Below are positions 1 through 5,933 of a stretch of DNA of 5,933 bases, in pieces. Source of the stretch: Gp13-AA77 sp036521995 (GTDB lineage: Bacteria > Acidobacteriota > Terriglobia > UBA7540); assembly GCA_036521995.1 (NCBI GenBank), contig DATDGR010000255.1, positions 1 to 5,933 on the forward strand, written 5' to 3'. Below the pieces are notes generated by a model. The model did not search any database and had not been told where the DNA came from. It was given only the letters and a program-made list of their open reading frames with translations. How positions within the stretch are numbered: the first letter of the stretch is position 1; each line of letters opens with the position of its first letter. The position numbers and the translations under genes were made by a program.

Positions 1-24
1 AGCGGCCGAGTAGCGCTCAGCAAC

Positions 25-3024
25 GTGTTCGCTAGCGCTCCGGTCCGCGCGGCAGCTTGTGTCCTAGTCGTAATCTGCTCCGCGGCTGGGCAGGATCACA
101 AGGTGATCATCAACGACAAGTGGCCTATCCAGGGTCCCAGCGGGCAGTCCGAGCTGTCTCCGCCTCACGTGGAGCCGACCAATGAGTGCTCCAAGAGCGT
201 CTATGTCGATAGCTTTGTTCCTGGCGCGATCATCACCGTCTTTCGGTCAGGCAGCCCTATTGGGGCGCCGTTTCCCAGCACGTTCGGGTTCGCCGACGTT
301 CCGGTTCCACAACTGAACACCGGCGATAAGATCACCGCGATCCAGACTGTCACCGGTGTCAACAGCAAGCCATCGGCAATCATGACCGTTGGGAAGATGC
401 CCACGACTTTGCCAAAACCCACGGTCGAACCCAAGATCTATGCCTGCGGGCACGTCGTTCCCGTACACAATCTCGTGCCGGGCGTCACCGTCGAGGTGCG
501 CGACGACACCGCAGGCGCCACCGCCGGAACCGGCGCCACTCCGAACCTGTGGGGTGGTGATTGGGACCCGGTAGGGACTTCCGCCCTGGTGCTGGGCCAT
601 AAAATGAGCGCGAAAGTCAGCGCGTGCACAGGGACGCCGAGCGTGACCTCCACTGCGGTCACGGTTCTGGGTGACCCTCCTGCCGTCGCGCCGACGCTCG
701 ACACTCCTATCATCGGCAACGACGCTATTACCGCGCACGGGCTCTACATCGGATCGTTATTGCAGGCATTTCAGCCCGGCCCGATCGGATCGGGATACTC
801 CACGGCCGAGACCAACTGGATGGAAGTGGCCACCATCAAGTCAGCGCCGGCCGTAACCGCCGAGCAGGATCTCTGTTCAAAGGGTCCCAAGACACCGCCC
901 TACACCCCCACCAACAACATTCCTGCGCCGACATTGGTGGGGCCGATCTGTCCGGGCCAGGCGGCGGCCATTGTCCGCAATAGCACGATCAACGCCACGC
1001 TGGTTTTACTGAAAAACGGATCAGTGGTTGGTTACGGCGGCGCGGCTCCGGGCGATGTGCCGTTGGATCTTGCGCCTCCCAATGCCTTCGCACAGGGCGA
1101 CACTGTGCAGGTGGTCGAATACATCGGCACCAATGTAGTTCTTTCGAACACGATTATCGTGGGATGCACGAACACCGTCACCTATCACAACGATCCACAA
1201 AGAACGGGATGGAACCAGTCTGAAAACACGCTCAAGCCCAGCAACGTCACGCCTTTGACTTTCGGCTTCATCGCCAAGGCTGATCTAGATGATCAGGTAG
1301 ACACGCAGCCGCTGGTGGTTACCAACCAGGAGATCGACGGGGAAGCTCACACCGTGGTCTATGTTGCCACCGAAGGCAATACCGTCTACGCGATTGATTC
1401 CTGGTCCGGCGGCATACTGAAGCAGCGCAATCTGGGAACGCCCATTGACACGCCGCTGGGATGCAACAACAACGGACCTCATGTCGGCATCAATGGCACG
1501 CCCACCATCGATCTGCAGTCGCGAACGCTCTACGTGATTGCCTATACCACCGTTTCGGGGAAGACCGTTTACCGGCTCCACGCGCTCGACTTGGGCACGT
1601 TGAACGACAAGACGGGTTCGCCGGTGCCGGTTTCCGGCTCGAACGGATCGTTTACTTTCACCGCAGCGGTTCAGCGTCAGCGGGCGGCTCTTTTGCTGTC
1701 GAATGGAAATGTGTACGCGGCGTTTGCGAGCTTCTGCGACTTCAGCCCGGATCAATCGCGCGGCTGGGTGCTGGGATGGAACGCCTCCACGCTGGCAGCA
1801 TTGCCCGCGAACGAGCTGACCAACCAGCTGGCGACCTCGCCGGGGTCGTTCTTTCTCTCGTCCATCTGGATGTCGGGATACGGCGTGGCCGCGGACGCCA
1901 GAGGTGACGTCTTCTTCGTGACAGGGAATTCAGATAATACGGCCAACACCTACACCGGCACGACCAACGTTCAGGAAAGCGTCGTGAAGATGCCGGGCGA
2001 TCTATCGAAGGTGCTGGATCTTTTCACACCGTCGAACGTCTTCCCGCTCGACGTGGGCGATACCGATTACGGATCGGGCGGCGTGTTGGTGCTGCCTGAC
2101 CAGCCCGGAAAGGTGCCGCACGTAGCCGTGGCCGCCGGCAAGGATGGCCGCAACTTCATTCTCAACCGGGACAAAATGGGCGGATTTCACAATCCGGACA
2201 TTCCCAAGTTCGTGGTGGTCGATGCCTGCTGGTGCGGTCCTTCGTATTTCAAGGCATCGGATGGCATCGGGCGCGTGGTCAGCAGCGGAGGACTTGTGGC
2301 CAAGAGCTGGAAGGTCAACACGTCGCTGACCCCGGCGCTGACCCTCGAAGCATCCGCACCGTCGCTGCCGGGCGGGCCCCAGGATGGCGGGTTCTTTACA
2401 ACAGTTTCCTCCAACGGAACCACCGCGAACACGGCGATCATCTGGGCGATTGCGCGGCCGTCGGGAACCGATAACCACTTGACCCTGGTCGCGTTCAACG
2501 GAACGGCTTCTGGAGCGTCGCTCACCCAGCTATGGCCCGGCCCGGGACAAAGCGGCGCCGCCGGAACCTGGCCGAACACCGGGACAGCCAAGAATCCGTT
2601 GACCATTACCGGCAACGCGAACCTGGTTCCGACCGTCGCCAATGGCCGAGTCTACGTCCCCAGCTACAAGCAACTGCAAATCTTCGGGTTGAAGGGGAGA
2701 GTGAGGCGCGGCCTGTTCCCGGGCCGATTCCTCGAAATCAAACAAACGCCGCCGCTGATTGCCAAACTAGCAAGCACTCCCGGCGCGGCGTATTGGGGAG
2801 TGGTAAAGAGCGTAAAGGGGGGGAGAATCGTAATTACGCTGCGCACCGGAAAGACGCTTCAGGTCGACCTGAGTGAAGCCATGAAGGTCGGCACTACGAT
2901 CCGGCCGGTAGTCGGCGAGAACGTCGCGGCCAGCGGCACGATGAACAAGGACGGGAGCATGTCGGCGCGCACTCTGACTCGCGCAAAACGAAGCGCCAGT
3001 TGGGGTACTGATAGCACCCAGTAA
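25..3024 (+). CDS. Secreted PQQ-type beta-propeller protein with N-terminal Ig-like modules and DUF5666-like C-terminus
   Basis: The role is unknown; an exported or surface-associated protein is inferred. Residues 1-22 form a signal peptide (Arg8, hydrophobic core 9-21, likely cleavage after Ala21 or Gly22; no lipobox). Residues ~50-382 hold three or four degenerate Ig-like modules (about 50-125, 133-217, 223-297, 300-382), several opening with Cys and a V-P-G-[AV] turn. Residues ~388-890 are a PQQ/quinoprotein-like propeller: it opens with YHNDPQRTGWN, has blade strands such as VVYVATEGNTVYAID, and ends with NANLVPTVANGRVYVPSYKQ, a signature I associate with uncharacterised acidobacterial proteins. 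CWCGPSYF (735-742) is a notable Cys/Trp motif. Residues ~920-988 look like a small beta-barrel of the DUF5666 kind (GVVKSVKGGRIVITLRTGK, then a V-x-G-x-M/DGSMSA end). Start: GTG at 25 has no good Shine-Dalgarno and the frame is open to base 1, so the true start may lie upstream. No PQQ dehydrogenase catalytic set was identified, so enzyme activity should not be assumed. Confidence 0.85.
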   Translation: MFASAPVRAAACVLVVICSAAGQDHKVIINDKWPIQGPSGQSELSPPHVEPTNECSKSVYVDSFVPGAIITVFRSGSPIGAPFPSTFGFADVPVPQLNTGDKITAIQTVTGVNSKPSAIMTVGKMPTTLPKPTVEPKIYACGHVVPVHNLVPGVTVEVRDDTAGATAGTGATPNLWGGDWDPVGTSALVLGHKMSAKVSACTGTPSVTSTAVTVLGDPPAVAPTLDTPIIGNDAITAHGLYIGSLLQAFQPGPIGSGYSTAETNWMEVATIKSAPAVTAEQDLCSKGPKTPPYTPTNNIPAPTLVGPICPGQAAAIVRNSTINATLVLLKNGSVVGYGGAAPGDVPLDLAPPNAFAQGDTVQVVEYIGTNVVLSNTIIVGCTNTVTYHNDPQRTGWNQSENTLKPSNVTPLTFGFIAKADLDDQVDTQPLVVTNQEIDGEAHTVVYVATEGNTVYAIDSWSGGILKQRNLGTPIDTPLGCNNNGPHVGINGTPTIDLQSRTLYVIAYTTVSGKTVYRLHALDLGTLNDKTGSPVPVSGSNGSFTFTAAVQRQRAALLLSNGNVYAAFASFCDFSPDQSRGWVLGWNASTLAALPANELTNQLATSPGSFFLSSIWMSGYGVAADARGDVFFVTGNSDNTANTYTGTTNVQESVVKMPGDLSKVLDLFTPSNVFPLDVGDTDYGSGGVLVLPDQPGKVPHVAVAAGKDGRNFILNRDKMGGFHNPDIPKFVVVDACWCGPSYFKASDGIGRVVSSGGLVAKSWKVNTSLTPALTLEASAPSLPGGPQDGGFFTTVSSNGTTANTAIIWAIARPSGTDNHLTLVAFNGTASGASLTQLWPGPGQSGAAGTWPNTGTAKNPLTITGNANLVPTVANGRVYVPSYKQLQIFGLKGRVRRGLFPGRFLEIKQTPPLIAKLASTPGAAYWGVVKSVKGGRIVITLRTGKTLQVDLSEAMKVGTTIRPVVGENVAASGTMNKDGSMSARTLTRAKRSASWGTDSTQ

Positions 3025-3069
3025 CGCCTCGAAAAGCCGCAGCGGGAGACGGCGGGGAAGATGTTGGTC

Positions 3070-3092
3070 GCCCCTCGAGGTGGGGCATTTTT
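3070..3092 (+). terminator. Rho-independent terminator after the propeller gene
   Basis: A 5-bp all-GC stem (GCCCC at 3070-3074 with GGGGC at 3082-3086) around a 7-nt loop is followed by ATTTTT. It lies 45 bases after the stop codon of the upstream secreted-protein gene and has the right polarity for it. The stem is short, so strength is uncertain. The rest of the gap up to truB (3093-3188) contains an AT-rich patch around 3118-3145 but no gene. Confidence 0.6.
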
Positions 3093-3188
3093 CTACCCTA
3101 TTTGAGGACCTTATCTTCGAATTTTACATAATATCTGTTATCAGACGTTAGTGACCAGCCGATATCCCGGGTCTCGGGCAAGTTGTTG

Positions 3189-4070
3189 CTAGTTTCCTGT
3201 GAGGACAATCTTCGGTTGGAAGAGCGTTCCTGCGATGCGCCGCGCAATGGCCACCAGTTCCCTTTGCCCGGCGAAAACCCGCACCGTCGCTGCCTTGCTG
3301 AACTCGGGCAGATTGACCGCCGATCCGTGCCTGATCTTCGCCAAACTCTCTTCTGGCGCCGTGACGGCAGGAAACTCCGGCAGTACCAGGCGCGGATGAA
3401 GGAGCATCTCGTCGAGATCGCCCGCGGCGGCGGCTTGCTCCAGCTTTTCCAGGCTATGGGTCTCCTCGAGCGTGAACTCGCGCACCGCCGTCCTGACCAG
3501 AGATTCGAGATGTGCGCCCGGCCCCAAAGCCTTGCCTAAGTCGTGGGCCAGGCTACGCAAGTAGGTCCCGGAGCTTACCCAGGCCGCGAACTGCGCCCGC
3601 GGACTCTCCCATCCGGTGATGACAAGCTCCTTGACCTCCACTCGCTTGGGCTCGAGCGGGACCTCTTGGCCCTTGCGCGCAAGTTTGTAGGCCCGCACGC
3701 CGGCGAACTTTTTGGCCGAGAATGGCGGCGGCATCTGCTCGAGTTCGCCCGTGAAGGTAGCCGCGGCGGCGCGGACTTCTTCAAGTGATAGATTAACTTC
3801 CTGCTGCGCCCCCAGGGGCTCGCCTTCGGCGTCAAAGGTGTCGGTCGCCAATCCGAAGCGTATGGTTCCCGAGTAGCGCTTGTCTGCGGCGCTATAGAAC
3901 TGGGCCAGTCGCGTGAAGCGCCCCAGGACCAGTGGCAGGACGCCGGTGGCCATGGGATCAAGCGTCCCCAGGTGGCCGACGGACTTTTCTTGGGCGATGC
4001 GGCGCACCCGGGCCACCACGTCGTGGGAGGTAAGACCCGCTGGTTTATCGACGATCAGTACGCCATCCAC
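3189..4070 (-). CDS. truB: tRNA pseudouridine(55) synthase TruB
   Basis: The enzyme isomerises uridine 55 in the T-loop of most tRNAs to pseudouridine, in the cytoplasm. At 293 residues it is close to the usual length of about 300. The N-terminus (GVLIVDKPAGLTSHDVV) is the family opening. The catalytic motif GHLGTLDPMATGVL spans 32-45 with nucleophile Asp38. The KRYSGTIRFG block (64-73) carries Tyr66, equivalent to the conserved base-stacking Tyr. SSGTYLRSLAHDLG and GAHLESLVRTAV are the later family motifs. The C-terminal part (~225-293) is a short PUA-like tail. Start: GTG at 4070-4068 is supported by GGAG 8 nt upstream and an in-frame TAA just beyond it; no ATG alternative exists in frame. 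It is divergent from the rhomboid gene. In many bacteria truB sits with rbfA, infB or ribF, but no such neighbour is visible here, so it may be transcribed alone. Confidence 0.97.
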   Translation of the reverse strand: MDGVLIVDKPAGLTSHDVVARVRRIAQEKSVGHLGTLDPMATGVLPLVLGRFTRLAQFYSAADKRYSGTIRFGLATDTFDAEGEPLGAQQEVNLSLEEVRAAAATFTGELEQMPPPFSAKKFAGVRAYKLARKGQEVPLEPKRVEVKELVITGWESPRAQFAAWVSSGTYLRSLAHDLGKALGPGAHLESLVRTAVREFTLEETHSLEKLEQAAAAGDLDEMLLHPRLVLPEFPAVTAPEESLAKIRHGSAVNLPEFSKAATVRVFAGQRELVAIARRIAGTLFQPKIVLTGN

Positions 4071-4078
4071 TTGAGCAT

Positions 4079-4082
4079 CTCC
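4079..4082 (-). promoter_or_regulatory. Shine-Dalgarno site that fixes the GTG start of truB
   Basis: GGAG on the minus strand lies 8 nt before GTG at 4070. The frame is closed upstream by TAA at 4088-4086, so this site and the stop together leave GTG as the only reasonable start. Confidence 0.65.
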
Positions 4083-4120
4083 GCTTTATCAAGCATGATA
4101 ATGAATGAAAGCCACTTCAG

Positions 4121-4807
4121 ATGATCCCTCTTCGTGACGATGCTCCGCGATCGACAACGCCCTACGTGACCTATTTCCTGATCGCGCTCAACGTCCTCAT
4201 CTTCCTCTATCAGTTGTCTTTGCCGCCGCGGCCCGAAGCAAGGTTCGAAATGAGCTTTGGCTTCGTTCCCTACCGGGTGGATTCGTGGCTGGTGGGTTCA
4301 ACACCGGGGATCGCGGCCTTCTTGCCGGCCTTCACTTCCATGTTCCTTCATGCAGGCTGGCTGCACTTGATCGGCAACATGTGGTTCCTATACCTCTTCG
4401 GTGACAATGTGGAAGACCGCCTGGGCCACTTCCGTTACCTGATTTCATACTTGATTTCAGGCCTCGCCGCCAGCTTCACCCACTATGTCTTCAACATGCA
4501 CTCTAAGATTCCCACGGTGGGCGCCAGCGGGGCCATTGCCGGAGTTCTGGGAGCCTACTTCCTGCTTTTCCCAACCGCGCGGGTGTTGACTTGGTTTTTT
4601 GTATTTGTCGTGCAGCTCCCGGCCTGGCTGGTGCTGGGCTGGTGGTTCGTCCTGCAATTCCTGAGCGGCGCGGCCACCTCGATGACCTACTCGGGTCAGG
4701 CCAATCCGGTGGCCGTCTGGGCCCACGTGGGCGGCTTCATCGCGGGAATGCTTCTGGTCAAGATTATGCCGGCCCGTAAGACCTATTACGCGTTCGAGGA
4801 ATATTAG
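4121..4807 (+). CDS. Rhomboid family intramembrane serine protease
   Basis: This is a polytopic inner-membrane protease that cleaves transmembrane segments of substrate proteins; the substrate here is unknown. The 228 residues start with the typical MIPLRDD...TPYVTYFLIALNVL, where the first membrane helix is ~14-35. A long first loop follows (36-68), then the LHLIGNMWFLYLFGDN motif (81-96) with oxyanion-supporting His82 and Asn86. The catalytic Ser136 is in GASGAIAGVLG (134-144) and the partner His202 in AHVGGFIAG (201-209). Six hydrophobic segments can be counted, as in the basic bacterial rhomboid core. Both catalytic residues are present, so it should be active. The start ATG is supported by the family N-terminus, although the ribosome binding site is weak. 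A nine-codon ORF (4095-4124) ends in an ATGA overlap with this start. It is divergent from truB, with no functional link evident. Confidence 0.95.
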   Translation: MIPLRDDAPRSTTPYVTYFLIALNVLIFLYQLSLPPRPEARFEMSFGFVPYRVDSWLVGSTPGIAAFLPAFTSMFLHAGWLHLIGNMWFLYLFGDNVEDRLGHFRYLISYLISGLAASFTHYVFNMHSKIPTVGASGAIAGVLGAYFLLFPTARVLTWFFVFVVQLPAWLVLGWWFVLQFLSGAATSMTYSGQANPVAVWAHVGGFIAGMLLVKIMPARKTYYAFEEY

Positions 4808-5029
4808 CTAAACGGCGGCGCAAACGGCCAGGACCAGGCGCGAGCGATAGTATCTTTCTGCTTCCTCGTTGTGGTTGAGCTCTTGCTCGCCGCAATCCCC
4901 GGTCTAGGCACGCCCAGTCGACCGGCTGAAAACTCGGGTGAAAATCACTGTTAACGTCAGTCGGACAAACCGTCTTCTGAGCGGCCAGAAAACCGGGAAC
5001 AAAGTCTGGAGGGCGTCCGTATACGAATC
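4808..5029. other. Intergenic region with no recognisable gene
   Basis: No coding region or RNA gene can be supported in these 222 bases. There is no convincing terminator after the rhomboid gene. A TGAAAA pair at 4927-4932 and 4939-4944 and an 8-base palindrome CGTATACG at 5018-5025 are present, but neither matches a site I can name. Confidence 0.4.
5008..5013 (+). promoter_or_regulatory. Strong Shine-Dalgarno-like GGAGGG unusually far from its start codon
   Basis: GGAGGG is the only good ribosome-binding site ahead of the pentad-repeat gene, but 16 nt separate it from ATG 5030, well over the usual 5-9. The reading frame is open upstream to an in-frame TAA at 4952-4954, yet contains no ATG, GTG or TTG in that stretch. 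The site may act at long spacing, or translation may begin at a non-standard codon such as ATA 5021. Confidence 0.35.
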
Positions 5030-5386
5030 ATGCGATATCAATCCAGCGTGATGATCGGCAACATTCCTGTGATCTCGGTTGCGTTCGGCCCTGACGCTCA
5101 GTCCAACCAAAACCGCGGGCGTGCCGTAGGGTTGGTGGCGGTAGGCGACTTTGCGGTAGGCATTATTGCTGTCGGCGCGATTGCGGCAGGGGTGATCGCA
5201 GTCGGAGGCCTGGGATTTGGGGTCGTCAGTGTCGGCGGGTTGGCTTTGGGCTTAGTAGCCTTAGGAGGACTCGCGGTCGGAGGAGTGGCAGTAGGCGGGT
5301 TGGCCGCCGGTTTACGGTCTTTGGGAGGCTTGGCGATTGGCCCACATCCTGATGGCGGGTTACGGGTCTACTGGCCAACTTCGTGA
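5030..5386 (+). CDS. Small Gly/Ala/Val-rich pentad-repeat protein of unknown function
   Basis: No function can be assigned. Residues 1-31 form a non-repetitive head with IPVISVAFGPD (12-22), a lead-in I associate with a widespread uncharacterised family in which such a head precedes A-V-G repeats. From residue 32 on, Gly recurs every fifth residue without a gap from 34 to 109: 16 units of [A/S/G]-[V/L/A/I]-G-x-[L/I/V], decaying in the last two (AIGPH, PDGGL). On top of this, GGL recurs every ten residues (ends at 61, 71, 81, 91, 101, 111). This period matches the pentapeptide-repeat beta-helix class, most like the N-x-G-x-x type with Ala in place of Asn; the alternative is a glycine-zipper membrane insertion, since it has almost no charge after residue 41. 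There is no signal peptide. ATG 5030 is the only standard start in frame; its GGAGGG is 16 nt away. The gene points toward the dehydrogenase remnant. Confidence 0.72.
   Translation: MRYQSSVMIGNIPVISVAFGPDAQSNQNRGRAVGLVAVGDFAVGIIAVGAIAAGVIAVGGLGFGVVSVGGLALGLVALGGLAVGGVAVGGLAAGLRSLGGLAIGPHPDGGLRVYWPTS
5032..5361 (+). repeat. DNA-level tandem periodicity: GGCGGGTT every 60 bases inside the pentad-repeat gene
   Basis: GGCGGGTT occurs at 5234, 5294 and 5354, exactly 60 bases apart and always in the same codon phase (GGC GGG TTN, Gly-Gly-Leu). Sixty bases equal four pentads, or one turn of a four-sided beta-helix. The copies between diverge at synonymous sites, so this looks like old duplication kept by selection on the protein rather than a fresh array. 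The span given covers the whole repeating part; the exact DNA match is only in these three places. Confidence 0.5.
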
Positions 5387-5499
5387 TTCTTGGACTCTCA
5401 CGGGGGCTTTCCCTGCAAAGATCGTATAAACCAAACCCCTGGGAAATACTTCGAACTCCCCGTAAAGGGAGCGGGATACCCAATCAATTTCTCGGTGTT
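5387..5499. other. Short non-coding junction between convergent genes
   Basis: No gene is supported. A small hairpin (CTCCC 5456-5460 with GGGAG 5467-5471) is present but has no T-run on either side. This is where the rest of the truncated dehydrogenase would have been expected. Confidence 0.4.
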
Positions 5500-5694
5500 C
5501 TACTGCACACCATCGCGATGTCCGGGTTGTCCCGCGTGCGGACCGAATTTGTTCAGCTGCTGGTAGTCCCGATCGCGGCCGGTGATCAGTACGGTGTAAC
5601 CTGCCCCAGCGAAGACGCGTGCCATGGCCAAGCCGATCCCACTGCCGCCTCCGGTGATCAAGGCCACTCTGGCTCCTGAAGATCCCGAAGACAT
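5500..5694 (-). pseudogene. Short-chain dehydrogenase/reductase, N-terminal fragment only
   Basis: The 64-codon frame carries the first Rossmann unit of an SDR oxidoreductase: ARVALITGGGSGIG, giving the cofactor-binding T-G-x3-G-x-G at residues 14-21, then helix LAMARVFAGAG and strand YTVLITGR with Arg40, which usually favours NADP(H). A normal SDR has about 250 residues; this frame stops at 64 (TAG 5502-5500) and lacks the NNAG motif, catalytic Ser and YxxxK. After residue ~43 it stops looking like an SDR. In another minus frame the following bases read AAEQIRSARG, which is SDR-like, so a frameshift near 5560-5575 is possible, but that frame also lacks the later motifs, so the 3' part appears deleted. 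Start ATG 5694-5692 overlaps the folE stop in TGATG, implying translational coupling. A short real peptide cannot be excluded. Confidence 0.7.
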
Positions 5695-5933
5695 CAGAAC
5701 GAGCCACCGTTTTTGCCATTGCGGATCAGAGAGAGGAATTCCTCGCGTGTTTTGTCCGAGGCGCGGAAGCTGCCCAGCATATGCGACGTTACCGCCGAAG
5801 AATGTTGTTTCTCGACCCCGCGCATCATCACGCACAGGTGGCGCGCCTCGATCACCACCCCTACGCCTAGCGGCTCGATGGCCTTCTGAATGGTCTCGGC
5901 GATCTGTACGGTCAGACGCTCCTGAACCTGCAG
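5694..5933 (-). CDS. folE: GTP cyclohydrolase I, C-terminal part (runs off the window)
   Basis: The enzyme converts GTP to 7,8-dihydroneopterin triphosphate, the first step of folate (and tetrahydrobiopterin) synthesis, as a cytoplasmic homodecamer. Only the last 79 residues are in the window, beginning at the right edge, in phase. Family motifs are clear: LQVQERLTVQIAETI (1-15, with the GTP-contacting Gln of QERLT), then GVGVVIEARHLCVMMRGVEK (23-42). By comparison with the E. coli enzyme, His32 matches catalytic His179, Cys34 the zinc ligand Cys181 and Arg38 Arg185. SHMLGSFR...REEFLSLIR closes the protein, as usual, with a short extra tail. The N-terminal zinc ligands (Cys/His pair) lie outside. 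Its TGA (5696-5694) overlaps the ATG of the downstream dehydrogenase remnant, so the two formed one transcription unit. Confidence 0.96.
   Translation of the reverse strand: MQVQERLTVQIAETIQKAIEPLGVGVVIEARHLCVMMRGVEKQHSSAVTSHMLGSFRASDKTREEFLSLIRNGKNGGSF

Noticed and set aside
25..87. Lipoprotein signal at Cys18 of the secreted protein
   Set aside because: The residue before Cys is Ile, not Gly, Ala or Ser, so there is no lipobox; an ordinary signal peptide fits better.
3102..3130. Sigma-70-like TTGAGG, 17-nt spacer, TACATA on the plus strand
   Set aside because: Only 4 and 3 of 6 consensus bases match and there is no plus-strand gene downstream, only truB on the other strand.
3166..3178. 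CCCG/CGGG hairpin just past the truB stop
   Set aside because: Four-base stem with no T-run on the minus strand, so not a supportable terminator.
4071..4102. TTGAGC and GATAAT as a rhomboid promoter
   Set aside because: The 20-nt spacing is too long and the -35 match is weak, so it could be chance in an AT-richer gap.
4904..5110. 68-codon minus-strand frame upstream of the repeat gene
   Set aside because: It overlaps the head of the repeat gene antisense, has arginine-rich random-looking composition and no domain.
5456..5471. CTCCC/GGGAG hairpin as a bidirectional terminator
   Set aside because: No T-run follows it in either direction.
5360..5719. 119-codon minus-strand frame as a real gene
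   Set aside because: Its first part reads through folE and dehydrogenase sequence out of frame; only a short AAEQIRSARG piece looks SDR-like and the rest matches nothing recognisable.
5500..5835. Dehydrogenase start placed further upstream (111 residues)
   Set aside because: The extra N-terminal part is folE read in another frame; the TGATG start at 5694 gives a normal SDR beginning.

Overview
The window most likely comes from an acidobacterium (Acidobacteriota, Terriglobia-like). This is an inference. The bases are GC-rich, and the large secreted propeller protein, the rhomboid protease and the Gly-rich pentad protein all have the look of that phylum as I know it. No 16S or other taxonomic marker is present.

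Layout from left to right. (1) Positions 25-3024 (+) encode a secreted protein of about 999 residues: a signal peptide, a string of Ig-like modules, a PQQ-type beta-propeller, and a small C-terminal domain resembling DUF5666. Its reading frame is open to the window edge, so the true start may lie outside. A hairpin followed by a T-run closes it near 3070-3092. (2) Positions 3189-4070 (-) hold truB, tRNA pseudouridine-55 synthase, complete with its catalytic motif. (3) Positions 4121-4807 (+) hold a rhomboid intramembrane protease with Ser/His dyad, divergent from truB across a 50-bp gap. (4) Positions 4808-5029 are non-coding with nothing firm in them. (5) Positions 5030-5386 (+) encode a small protein built from 16 consecutive five-residue repeats with an overlying ten-residue period; its function is unknown. 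(6) Positions 5387-5499 show no gene. (7) Positions 5500-5694 (-) encode only the first Rossmann segment of a short-chain dehydrogenase and look like a broken gene. It is start-stop coupled (TGATG) to (8) the 3' end of folE, GTP cyclohydrolase I, which runs off the right edge (5694-5933, -).

Most genes here are unrelated housekeeping or envelope functions facing different ways. The only clear operon is folE plus the dehydrogenase remnant. I see no mobile element, CRISPR array, RNA gene or defence-like cassette. The least explained items are the pentad-repeat protein, the clipped dehydrogenase beside it, and the domain architecture of the large secreted protein. I do not see a convincing new multi-gene system.
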